A stretch of DNA of 64,000 bases from Terebella lapidaria (taxonomy: Eukaryota > Annelida > Polychaeta > Terebellida > Terebellidae), in contig OX424567.1 in the NCBI GenBank assembly GCA_949152475.1, positions 18,501,402 through 18,565,401 on the forward strand. Direction: 5' to 3'. The position numbers and the translations under genes were made by a program. The notes beneath the pieces are model-generated. The model worked only from the letters and a program-made list of their open reading frames with translations, was not told the DNA's origin and did no database searches. Position 1 is the stretch's first letter, and each line of letters begins with the position of its first letter. This document shows positions 43,901-50,907 of the stretch, in pieces.

Positions 43901-46045
43901 GCTAGATGGGCAGCTCGCATCGCCAGCTACGCCTTCAGGTGTGAGGTCCGACCGGGAGTACAACACGGGAATGCAGACGGGATGTCCAGATGCCGACAGT
44001 GCCGGAGACCGGATTGTCCCGCCCCTCGCCACACCACAAGACCCGAAGGAGAAGAGGAGGCCTGTCCGACTCAGGAGGAGTGTCCCCTACCCCTGGAGGA
44101 CCTCTCTGACGAGGATCTGCTTCCACCGATCAGCGGAGAAGGATGGAGCCCCGGAGGACCTCAAGTTAACATCTTGCGGGAGGTCCCTGTGGAGCCCTGG
44201 ACGGAGGACTACTATTGCGGAGATGGAGTCGGGATATTCCAGATCTGGGAGGTGCGCTGCCAGGAGGACCCGAGGACGACTACCCAGCCGACCGAGGAAT
44301 GCCTGCCTGACCGGAGCCCCCCACAGACGGAGGAAGGAGCCAGGAGCGTCTGCAGAACCCTGCATCAGCTCCGCCCCTCTGCCTGGGTTTGGTTTCTCCT
44401 GATGATGCTCCTCGCACTGCATGGTTTGGGACCGGAGGTTGTGGCCGGAGCAGCGATCGGCGCGACGGCCGACGTGTGGATGCGCTGCCGAGAGGAGCCC
44501 TTCCTGGACCCATGCCCCAACCCTGTGCTCCGAGATCCAGACAAACAAATGCTAGCTGTCACGCGGGCTATGGCTACGGGAGGACGCCGGAATCCGATGG
44601 AGGGAGCCCCGGAGGCCCAGGTCCTGAATGGTTATTCCCAGGAGGACCTAGTGACCCTTCAACGAGCCGACCCTGAAGTTGGAGGCATCCTCGGGTGGAA
44701 GAATATTTTCACTGAGAGACCTGCATGGCCCGAAGTCAGAACAAAAAGTCAGCAAATGAAGACTCTGTGGCAACAGTGGGACCAGCTGGAGCTACGTGAT
44801 GGGCTTCTGTACCGGCGGTACCAAGCGGCTTGCCAGAACGCACCAATCCATCAACTGGTCGTTCCACAGGTCCTGAGACGCGCCGTCATGAAGGAGGTCC
44901 ACACCGGCAAGCTGATGAGCCACCAGGGAATCACCAAAACAGTCCACCGACTAAAAGCGAGAATGTACTGGCCGGGTATGACGAAGGACGTGGAGCGTTG
45001 GTGCCGGGAGTGCCTGAAGTGTAGTGGGAGAAAGCCGCGACCGGGGCCCAAGTACCACCCCATGGGAAATCTACCGGTAGGCGATCGGCTAGAAAGGGTG
45101 GCCATGGACATTTTGGAGCCTGGAACGATCACCAATTCTGGGAACCGGTATATACTGGTCGTGGGTGATTATTTCACCAAGTGGACTGAGGCCTACGCTC
45201 TACCCAACCATGAGGCTCAGACGGTGGCGGACGTCTTTGTGACTGAGTTCGTGTGCCGCCTGGGAATGCCAGCCAAGATACACACCGACCAGGGACGAGA
45301 GTTCGAGAGTAAGCTTTTCCTTGAGATGATCAAGATCCTAGGAGGGGAGAAGACTCGGACGACCCCTTATCACGCCAAATCAGACGGGATGGTCGAGCGA
45401 TTCAACCGGACCCTGCTGAACCTTCTGGCCGTGGTCGTGGACGAGAACCATGACGACTGGGACGACCATCTGCCCTACGTGATGGCGACTTATAGAACAT
45501 CAGTACACGAAAGCACCGGGTGTACACCATTTCGAATGATGATGGGACGGGAGGCAACCACCCCATTGGACCTGAGGTACCGGACGAAACCGGACGATTT
45601 GGGAGGACCAGTCCCCGAGTGTGCGTCCGAATACGTCGAATGGGTGAAGGAAGCCACCATACAAGCTCACGAGACTGCCCGAGAGTGCCTGAAGACGGCT
45701 ACGGTGCGACAAAAGCGCCATCATGACATAAAATCAGCCGCTCGACATTTTCCGGTGGGCACCTGGGTGATGTATTGGTACCCTCCAAAGGCTAGACCAA
45801 AACTAGGACTAGGGTGGACGGGACCTTATCTCGTTGTGAAGTCTCATCTCGGATGGATGGTGTCCATACAAGATCGACCCGGTGGCAAGATTAAAGATGT
45901 CCACATTGACAATATAAAAAGGTGCTGGTTCACCCCTGAAACCGACGCCTGGATACCCAATCCGGACGATGTGACCCCAGTCCGGACCCCCAGTGATGAC
46001 GAGGGACGAGTGGAAAACAGCGGGAATGCAGTCCAAACGATGTAA
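40973..46045 (+). CDS. pol: Pol polyprotein of element A (protease, RT, RNase H, integrase)
   Basis: 1690 residues from the first Met after the gag stop. Its frame is already open from 40910 and overlaps gag by 40 bases in the -1 frame. Residues 76-130 hold three 18-residue repeats (QTDGAVERL core), and about 180-235 two VDDS-LI repeats. The aspartic protease has DTGA at 269-272. RT has FSTLDLASGYWQVEM and YLDD at 744-747. RNase H has DTDASGYGVGG and TKRELLAV. A long linker (about 1020-1210) contains a hydrophobic stretch near 1136-1163. Integrase has an HHCC finger (about 1309-1349), Asp in VAMDI, then HTDQGREF and VERFN with D-35-E spacing, and a GPY module (WTGPYLVV). No chromodomain was seen. 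It copies the RNA and inserts the DNA. It looks intact. Confidence 0.95.
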   Translation: MGHWQVCARLHRREARRRREEHIARGEFLVSQIFNRFFRCASEVTGWAQEELEDRILDYLEGKPVNTDGSANVQQTDGAVERLMPRGDVKEMQTDGAVERLMTRGDVDEMQTDGAVERLGTHGDINEVSASSKENQQVTTLRLEAAKQQGPPYATEPQAAVKEETEGRWSGMTKGPAQQLLLVDDSLLIRSGGSEGSDSLKTDREDQGGASLWVDDSVLIQGGVPEESGSSLKIDRNGQVVSLSAGARGTLAWYAACHVMGKATRMLVDTGASSTVLDECLFDQMDDEHKAMIRQTRIRLRAATGDYLQVQGEMTVQLLLGTRLVSADVLVAKLGIPGVLGLDVLQQIGGQLDLRKGEWQVGDTTVVMSSGHEGAVYTLVTEETVVLPPFSEMMVDLKLTGSEGGVPKAGLVQSAREPLEDDPLVVGRALVRPRGRLVPVVLLNAGAGACTVLMGTILAELHGIEAVIDLGFRPDGGKTTQNEPKREQWYREESGREHEPLTPNSTKWRNRTPEQPETRVHAMHAESSTKTPECPEHLEPLLEGMHPNLTEKEVEVVSDLLRRHQQVFMGPDGRLGRTSLAKHVIDTGDHPPIKQPLRRAPYYQQELIEDEVDKMLKADVVEPSDSPWSSPIVLVKKKDGALRFCVDYRRLNDVTRKDAYPLPRVDESFDTLSGGRYFSTLDLASGYWQVEMDDRDKEKTAFTTRSGLYQFKVMPFGLATAPATFERLMELALRGLQWKRCLIYLDDVVCLGKTFQEAVDNLEDVFRRLQAAGLKLKPAKCELFRQQVNFLGHVVSDRGIQCDPAKVEAVTKMVPPTTLTELRSFLGFVGYYRRFIPDFATRAGPLNHLLKKEVNYHWSEAHQQAFEALRQPLTEHPLLVYPDMDQEFILDTDASGYGVGGVLSQVQDGRERVIAYASRTLRDTQRNYCTTKRELLAVVSMIHHFRHFLWGRAFLLRTDHASLKWLLNFRDAEGMIARWAARIASYAFRCEVRPGVQHGNADGMSRCRQCRRPDCPAPRHTTRPEGEEEACPTQEECPLPLEDLSDEDLLPPISGEGWSPGGPQVNILREVPVEPWTEDYYCGDGVGIFQIWEVRCQEDPRTTTQPTEECLPDRSPPQTEEGARSVCRTLHQLRPSAWVWFLLMMLLALHGLGPEVVAGAAIGATADVWMRCREEPFLDPCPNPVLRDPDKQMLAVTRAMATGGRRNPMEGAPEAQVLNGYSQEDLVTLQRADPEVGGILGWKNIFTERPAWPEVRTKSQQMKTLWQQWDQLELRDGLLYRRYQAACQNAPIHQLVVPQVLRRAVMKEVHTGKLMSHQGITKTVHRLKARMYWPGMTKDVERWCRECLKCSGRKPRPGPKYHPMGNLPVGDRLERVAMDILEPGTITNSGNRYILVVGDYFTKWTEAYALPNHEAQTVADVFVTEFVCRLGMPAKIHTDQGREFESKLFLEMIKILGGEKTRTTPYHAKSDGMVERFNRTLLNLLAVVVDENHDDWDDHLPYVMATYRTSVHESTGCTPFRMMMGREATTPLDLRYRTKPDDLGGPVPECASEYVEWVKEATIQAHETARECLKTATVRQKRHHDIKSAARHFPVGTWVMYWYPPKARPKLGLGWTGPYLVVKSHLGWMVSIQDRPGGKIKDVHIDNIKRCWFTPETDAWIPNPDDVTPVRTPSDDEGRVENSGNAVQTM

Positions 46046-46059
46046 ACGATGACGGGAGC

Positions 46060-46174
46060 GTTCGCGGAAGAACCGTTCGCGGAAGCAGCGTTCGCGGAAG
46101 CAGCGTTCGCGGAAGTACCGTTCGCGGAAGCACGTTCGCGGAAGCAGCGTTCGCGGAAGAACCGTTCGCGGAAG
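46060..46174 (+). promoter_or_regulatory. Eight-copy GTTCGCGGAAG array upstream of the third gene (element A)
   Basis: Eight perfect copies at 46060, 46075, 46090, 46105, 46120, 46134, 46149 and 46164, almost all 15 bp apart, start 15 bases after the pol stop. The array is outside any conserved coding region and ends about 70 bp before a TATA box. Confidence 0.9.
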
Positions 46175-46242
46175 CAAGCGAAAAACGTTATTTCGTTCCA
46201 CGACAATGCTTTTTCCCCCAGATCCCTGGTCCGCGCCTTTTC

Positions 46243-46273
46243 TATATAAGCAGGCCGGCCTACGATTCCGTCA
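46243..46273 (+). promoter_or_regulatory. Internal promoter of the third gene: TATA box and initiator (element A)
   Basis: TATATAAG at 46243-46250 lies 42 bases before the ATG. A TCATCAC initiator-like sequence places the predicted start at about 46273, giving a leader of some 12 bases. With the eight-copy array it mirrors the LTR promoter layout (array, then TATATAAG). Confidence 0.7.
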
Positions 46274-46284
46274 TCACTTCAACC

Positions 46285-47382
46285 ATGAACACACCAACTC
46301 TGCAGATCATTGAGATACCCGCATTTGCAGACGAAGATTTCGGGGACGTTCCAGATTTCGACTTGGCTGACTTTCTGCCCCTTGAAGTCGACAAGATGAG
46401 CGACCCACCTACCAAGATAGACAAGCCTGACCGGAAGCGGGAGCGCTCGAGGAGCCGGGAGCGTCGTGAGGAGCCCCGAGGAGGTCGACGGTCCCCTGCC
46501 CGGAAGTTGTCCACCGAGAGAGGGCGACGCTGGTGCAGCCCCTGCCGGATCCACGTGACGGCATCCAACTTTAGCCGACACGTGGCGACCAAACACACGC
46601 AGAAGGAGGGGCGGCACCTCTGCAAGATGTGCAGCCAGCGATTCGCCCGCCGAGCTGACAGAGACCGGCATGAGACGTCGCATGCCAGCGGCAACACCCT
46701 CAAGCCAGGACGGAGGAGGACGACGACCGACACGCCCGTGTCCGACCCCCGAGATGGTCCGACTACTGTGTCTGCCCCTGAGCTGAAGACTGTCAGCTTT
46801 GCGGCCAGCGGGACGACCAGCTCCACGCCGTCAAGCCCCCGGGAGGACGCCCCCAGGTCAGAGGACGCCCCAGACCCCGAGGACGACCCCCCGAATAGCG
46901 AAGAGGAACCGGAGTCTCAGCAGGAGCGGAGAGAGGCGGAATCCCCGGAGGCCCCCACCCCCGAGGACGACGGACCCCCCGTTCCCAGAGACTCGGCCCC
47001 TACCTACAAGCCCCTAGACCTGAGTTGGTACCTCAAGCCCGTTCCGGAGGAGGAGGACCAACTGCGACCGTATGTGGAGGGCCTGGGCAGAGCGGTCACT
47101 GCCGGAGAGAAGGCCCTGGAGGACCTGGCATCCACGATAGCCATGGGACGACGCCACCTCACCCAAGCGGAGGCTCGGCTCCAAGCCAAGGAGGAGCAGA
47201 GACAGCTCGAGGCCGAGGTGCTGCAGCTGCGAGGGGAGGCCTCTCAACGAGAGAAGAGCCACCGGAAGGAGCTGCGAGCCCACGTCCGAGAGACCAAGCT
47301 GCTCCGGGAACAGCTCCGAGCATATACAGACACTCGAGACAGGCTGGCGGAGACGTCCGAAAGCGAGGTGGATCGCCAGTGA
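46285..47382 (+). CDS. Third gene of element A: candidate zinc-finger transcription activator
   Basis: 365 residues in the slot where env would sit, but with no signal peptide or membrane span. Residues 10-35 are acidic and hydrophobic (DEDFGDVPDFDLADFL), like an activation domain. About 48-75 is Arg/Ser-rich and could be a nuclear signal. Two C2H2 fingers follow: C84, C87, H99, H104 and C113, C116, H129, H133. About 140-260 is Pro/acidic and disordered. About 262-360 is a long heptad-rich coiled coil (ARLQAKEEQRQLEAEVLQL) suited to dimerisation. The gene has its own TATA box and motif array. A DNA-binding regulator of the element is the simplest reading; an RNA-binding or silencing-suppressor role remains possible. 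The predicted protein looks the same in B. Confidence 0.8.
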   Translation: MNTPTLQIIEIPAFADEDFGDVPDFDLADFLPLEVDKMSDPPTKIDKPDRKRERSRSRERREEPRGGRRSPARKLSTERGRRWCSPCRIHVTASNFSRHVATKHTQKEGRHLCKMCSQRFARRADRDRHETSHASGNTLKPGRRRTTTDTPVSDPRDGPTTVSAPELKTVSFAASGTTSSTPSSPREDAPRSEDAPDPEDDPPNSEEEPESQQERREAESPEAPTPEDDGPPVPRDSAPTYKPLDLSWYLKPVPEEEDQLRPYVEGLGRAVTAGEKALEDLASTIAMGRRHLTQAEARLQAKEEQRQLEAEVLQLRGEASQREKSHRKELRAHVRETKLLREQLRAYTDTRDRLAETSESEVDRQ

Positions 47383-47433
47383 AGTGGAGGGAGAGAGCCC
47401 TGTAAACATCAGACAGGCAGGAAAAGACGAAGA

Positions 47434-47502
47434 AGGAGGAAGAAGAGAAAAGAAGAGAGAGAAAGGATCAACGGGGACGTTGATCTCCAGAAAGGGTGGA
47501 GT
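47434..47502 (+). promoter_or_regulatory. Purine-rich stretch and polypurine tract of element A
   Basis: A long A/G stretch (47434-47468) is followed by AGAAAGGGTGGAGT (47489-47502), which directly abuts the 3' LTR start and is the expected plus-strand primer. Confidence 0.75.
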
Positions 47503-48397
47503 TGTAACAAAACCATGCAACTGCCGCGCTGAAACGTTCGTTAGGAACGGTCACGTGATCTACAAAGTCCACTTGCGAAGACACCGTTCGCGGAAGAACC
47601 GTTCGCGGAAGCACGATTGCGGAAGCATCATCAGCGGAAGCATCGTTCGCGGAAGAACCGTTCGCGGAAGCACGATTGCGGAAGCATCGTCAGCGGAAGC
47701 ATCAGTCGCGGAAGCACCGTTCGCGGAAGAGGAGCCTTCGCGGAAGAACCGTTCGCGGACGCAGTCTTCACCACGTGGAGAAGAGTGCGGAAGATACGTT
47801 CGCGGACGAAGATGCGCGCGCAGCCACCCTGGCTATATAAGGGAGAGCGGACGGCCGCTCTGAGAGCACTGCAACAGCGACATCGACCGTGGGGAGATCG
47901 TCACCGCCACAGCCAAGGGACTCGACGAACTCCGTGCGGACGACTCCTTCTTCAGGGCCTTAGAGTCAACCGGGATTAGACCGACTACCTGGAGAAACCA
48001 TTCGACTAAACGGGACGGGAAACTTCAACGGGAAGGGACAGAGAGACGCCGCCGGCTAAGAACTCTTTTTAGTTGTGCCCTCGTGCACTATTTATTTTTG
48101 AAATGTGATCATACAGTGCTCCATGTCTGAACTTCATATTTGTACGTCACGTGGGTGACCAGCCATACAATTGTAAGTTGATTTGATGTATATAAATCTT
48201 CAATTTATTTACATCTGAGTTGCTTCTTGCCTAAGTGAAGCCGGTGAGCTACGGAGTGATGATACACCAGCGTTGGGGGACACCAATTTAGTGACGGCTC
48301 TCGAATCACAACGAGCGGGAGTTACATAAAGTCTATACGATCAGAGAAACCAGGTTTTTTGGGCCACACCGAAAACAAGTCATTACCAAACGTCACA
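47503..48397 (+). repeat. 3' LTR of element A
   Basis: 895 bp, no differences from 37432-38326 seen on reading, including G at 48246. It contains the motif array (47586-47808) and TATA box (47834). Confidence 0.95.
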
Positions 48398-48503
48398 CTT
48401 TCATCCCATGTATCATTGTCGGTAAATAACCCCCATGGCTAATGTTACTTGTTATCAATATTCCACCGACTTGAAATAAAGTTTTATCTTATCTTATCTT
48501 AAT
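48398..48503 (+). mobile_element. LINE remnant, part 2 (3' UTR and ATCTT tail)
   Basis: It continues the LINE of 36769-37431 beyond element A, beginning with the CTTT duplication. It ends with GAAATAAAGTTTTATC and repeats of TTATC, a typical LINE tail. After it the duplicated block resumes (ATAGACACACTTGTCTAATA matches 29390). Confidence 0.75.
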
Positions 48504-49945
48504 AGACACACTTGTCTAATAGGTATGGTATGTGAGTGGTATCTAGGAGGAGTTTCATCGAGTTTTATTATGGATTACTTTAATTTCACTTTTGAAGTCT
48601 CCAAAAGTAAGCTGATAAAAAAGATTTCACTGAAGATGTCCCAAAACACATAATCGCCTAGTTTCTTATAGTACAGGAAAACACAGGTAATTAACTGATG
48701 ACTGAATCGTACATTTACTAATATGTGTCTGAGTTAGGATTTAGGCCAGATGATGAGTTATAATGCAATTAGAAATGCCATTAACCCACGAGCGCCTACC
48801 GCCTTTAATATCTCGCTCTTTTATTCCATCGGGCAAAAGCAGTATACAGTAAATATGTCCATTAGCATTTGAGTATATATTGATATATCTACATGCTACA
48901 ACTACTATACAGCACACAGTTCTTCTAGTGCATGCGGTACTAGCAATGTTTCACGTTTACATTTTGCATTAGAAAATGCACATATCAACCTATTAAGGAT
49001 GCTTATCAGTCAGGATCCATGCCTTGTCAGCAGAATTCTTGTAAGTTTTATTGGCTTATAACTCCGCAGTTTGGTAATGGATTGCTCTGAAAATTGTTGC
49101 GTAGGTTCTATCCATGATTACAAGGCTTGTCCAATGGCCAGATGGAAGACCCAGTTGATATTCATACAGATCCTGAACGTTATACACCGCCAATCAAATG
49201 TAACTTACGTAAAAAACTGACAGCATTTTAGGGTACAGTTTCTTGACTATGGTTAGATTACATATCATAGAACAATAACCTACTGTGTGTTTTTGGATTT
49301 ACCTCAACATTTGATGGGAATTTGATGGTCAAAATAGCATGTTATATATCATCCGCACTGAAAATACACTGAGCAAAAGAAATTGATTGTCAATCGCATT
49401 GATAACGTGTATATCCGTTGGCATTGTAAGCTCAACCGCAAACTACATCAGGAATTCAGCGACTCTAATATTTTCTATATGCAGTATAGAACCAAAATCA
49501 CAACAACATCTCACTCCTGAGTACAACGTTCTCGACAGCTGAGCATTGACGGTATTCGCCATACGAATAATCCGCTGATCTGTACTTAGCGCTTCACTGA
49601 CCAGCGGCACAAGACATTTTCATGGGATCACAATAGATATACACATTTGCACATCAATTCGACATAATTATCGATGGGATACCTCAAATTTGAGGGTAGG
49701 TTATTGATCACGGACATGTGCACTAACTGCAGTTAAGAAACTACACCCTGTAATGCTTCGTGTACGCAACGTAAGTTACATTTGTTCAAGCAACATTCAA
49801 CTCCATTTATATTCTAATTGATTAATGAAATCTTCAATCTCTTCTTCTTGTCAGCTTCATAGATGTATACAGAATATACATTCCAAATTTCAAGTGAGTT
49901 TGTGATGAAACGGCCGAGATATGAACCAATATTGCACGTGGTATG
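48504..49945. repeat. Spacer between elements A and B: duplicated block copy IV, then unassigned insert
   Basis: 48504-48990 matches 27600-28660 (for example GCATTTGAGT at about 48865 and ATCTACATGCTACAACTACT at about 48887). From about 48991 a different sequence starts and runs to element B. It contains an imperfect inverted repeat: TGTAACTTACGT at 49198 and ACGTAAGTTACA at about 49769, with TTTCTTGAC / GTTAAGAAAC further in. No coding was seen. Confidence 0.55.
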
Positions 49946-49949
49946 AAAC
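49946..49949. other. Target-site duplication of element B, left copy (AAAC)
   Basis: AAAC precedes the LTR and recurs at 60894-60897 directly after the 3' LTR. Confidence 0.75.
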
Positions 49950-50844
49950 TGTAACAAAACCATGCAACTGCCGCGCTGAAACGTTCGTTAGGAACGGTCA
50001 CGTGATCTACAAAGTCCACTTGCGAAGACACCGTTCGCGGAAGAACCGTTCGCGGAAGCACGATTGCGGAAGCATCATCAGCGGAAGCATCGTTCGCGGA
50101 AGAACCGTTCGCGGAAGCACGATTGCGGAAGCATCGTCAGCGGAAGCATCAGTCGCGGAAGCACCGTTCGCGGAAGAGGAGCCTTCGCGGAAGAACCGTT
50201 CGCGGACGCAGTCTTCACCACGTGGAGAAGAGTGCGGAAGATACGTTCGCGGACGAAGATGCGCGCGCAGCCACCCTGGCTATATAAGGGAGAGCGGACG
50301 GCCGCTCTGAGAGCACTGCAACAGCGACATCGACCGTGGGGAGATCGTCACCGCCACAGCCAAGGGACTCGACGAACTCCGTGCGGACGACTCCTTCTTC
50401 AGGGCCTTAGAGTCAACCGGGATTAGACCGACTACCTGGAGAAACCATTCGACTAAACGGGACGGGAAACTTCAACGGGAAGGGACAGAGAGACGCCGCC
50501 GGCTAAGAACTCTTTTTAGTTGTGCCCTCGTGCACTATTTATTTTTGAAATGTGATCATACAGTGCTCCATGTCTGAACTTCATATTTGTACGTCACGTG
50601 GGTGACCAGCCATACAATTGTAAGTTGATTTGATGTATATAAATCTTCAATTTATTTACATCTGAGTTGCTTCTTGCCTAAGTGAAGCCGGTAAGCTACG
50701 GAGTGATGATACACCAGCGTTGGGGGACACCAATTTAGTGACGGCTCTCGAATCACAACGAGCGGGAGTTACATAAAGTCTATACGATCAGAGAAACCAG
50801 GTTTTTTGGGCCACACCGAAAACAAGTCATTACCAAACGTCACA
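49950..50844 (+). repeat. 5' LTR of element B
   Basis: 895 bp with the same ends and TATA box (50281-50288) as in A. The motif array lies at 50033-50255. Confidence 0.95.
50033..50255 (+). promoter_or_regulatory. U3 GTTCGCGGAAG array of element B 5' LTR
   Basis: Same copies and spacing as in A. No changes in the motif copies were seen. Confidence 0.8.
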
Positions 50845-50847
50845 ACT

Positions 50848-50860
50848 TGGTGCCGTGACC
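50848..50860 (+). promoter_or_regulatory. Primer-binding site of element B (tRNA-His)
   Basis: TGGTGCCGTGACC starts three bases after the LTR. The first 12 bases are complementary to the acceptor end of animal tRNA-His including CCA. Confidence 0.75.
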
Positions 50861-50907
50861 AGGATCCCCGAGGGTCTACTGCCAGGGAACGAACTTCAGC
50901 ATCACTC

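Larger units (their letters stand above)
37432..48397 (+). mobile_element. LTR retrotransposon A: Ty3/gypsy class with a third, zinc-finger gene
   Basis: A complete 10,966-bp element. It has 895-bp LTRs at 37432-38326 and 47503-48397 (TG...CA ends, short inverted ends TGTAAC/GTCACA), a CTTT target duplication, and a primer-binding site, then gag, pol, an internal promoter, a third gene, and a purine-rich tract before the 3' LTR. The pol domain order (PR, RT, RNase H, IN) defines the Ty3/gypsy class. I saw no difference between the two LTRs, so insertion is recent. One defect stands out: an extra base in the primer-binding site compared with element B. It lies in the 3' UTR of a LINE remnant. 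Confidence 0.95.

Noticed and set aside
45800..46045. Chromodomain at the integrase C-terminus
   Set aside because: The C-terminus shows a GPY module, then a short polar tail without the aromatic cage pattern.
46060..46174. CRISPR-like repeat array
   Set aside because: Copies are separated by only four bases with no unique spacers, and the context is an animal genome.
46285..47382. Third gene as an envelope glycoprotein
   Set aside because: No signal peptide, no membrane span, no furin-type site or glycosylation-rich ectodomain; zinc fingers and coiled coil instead.
50806..50907. Upstream extension of gag in element B
   Set aside because: The frame crosses the LTR end and primer-binding site and is open only because B lacks one base. 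The Met at 50908 is shared with A.
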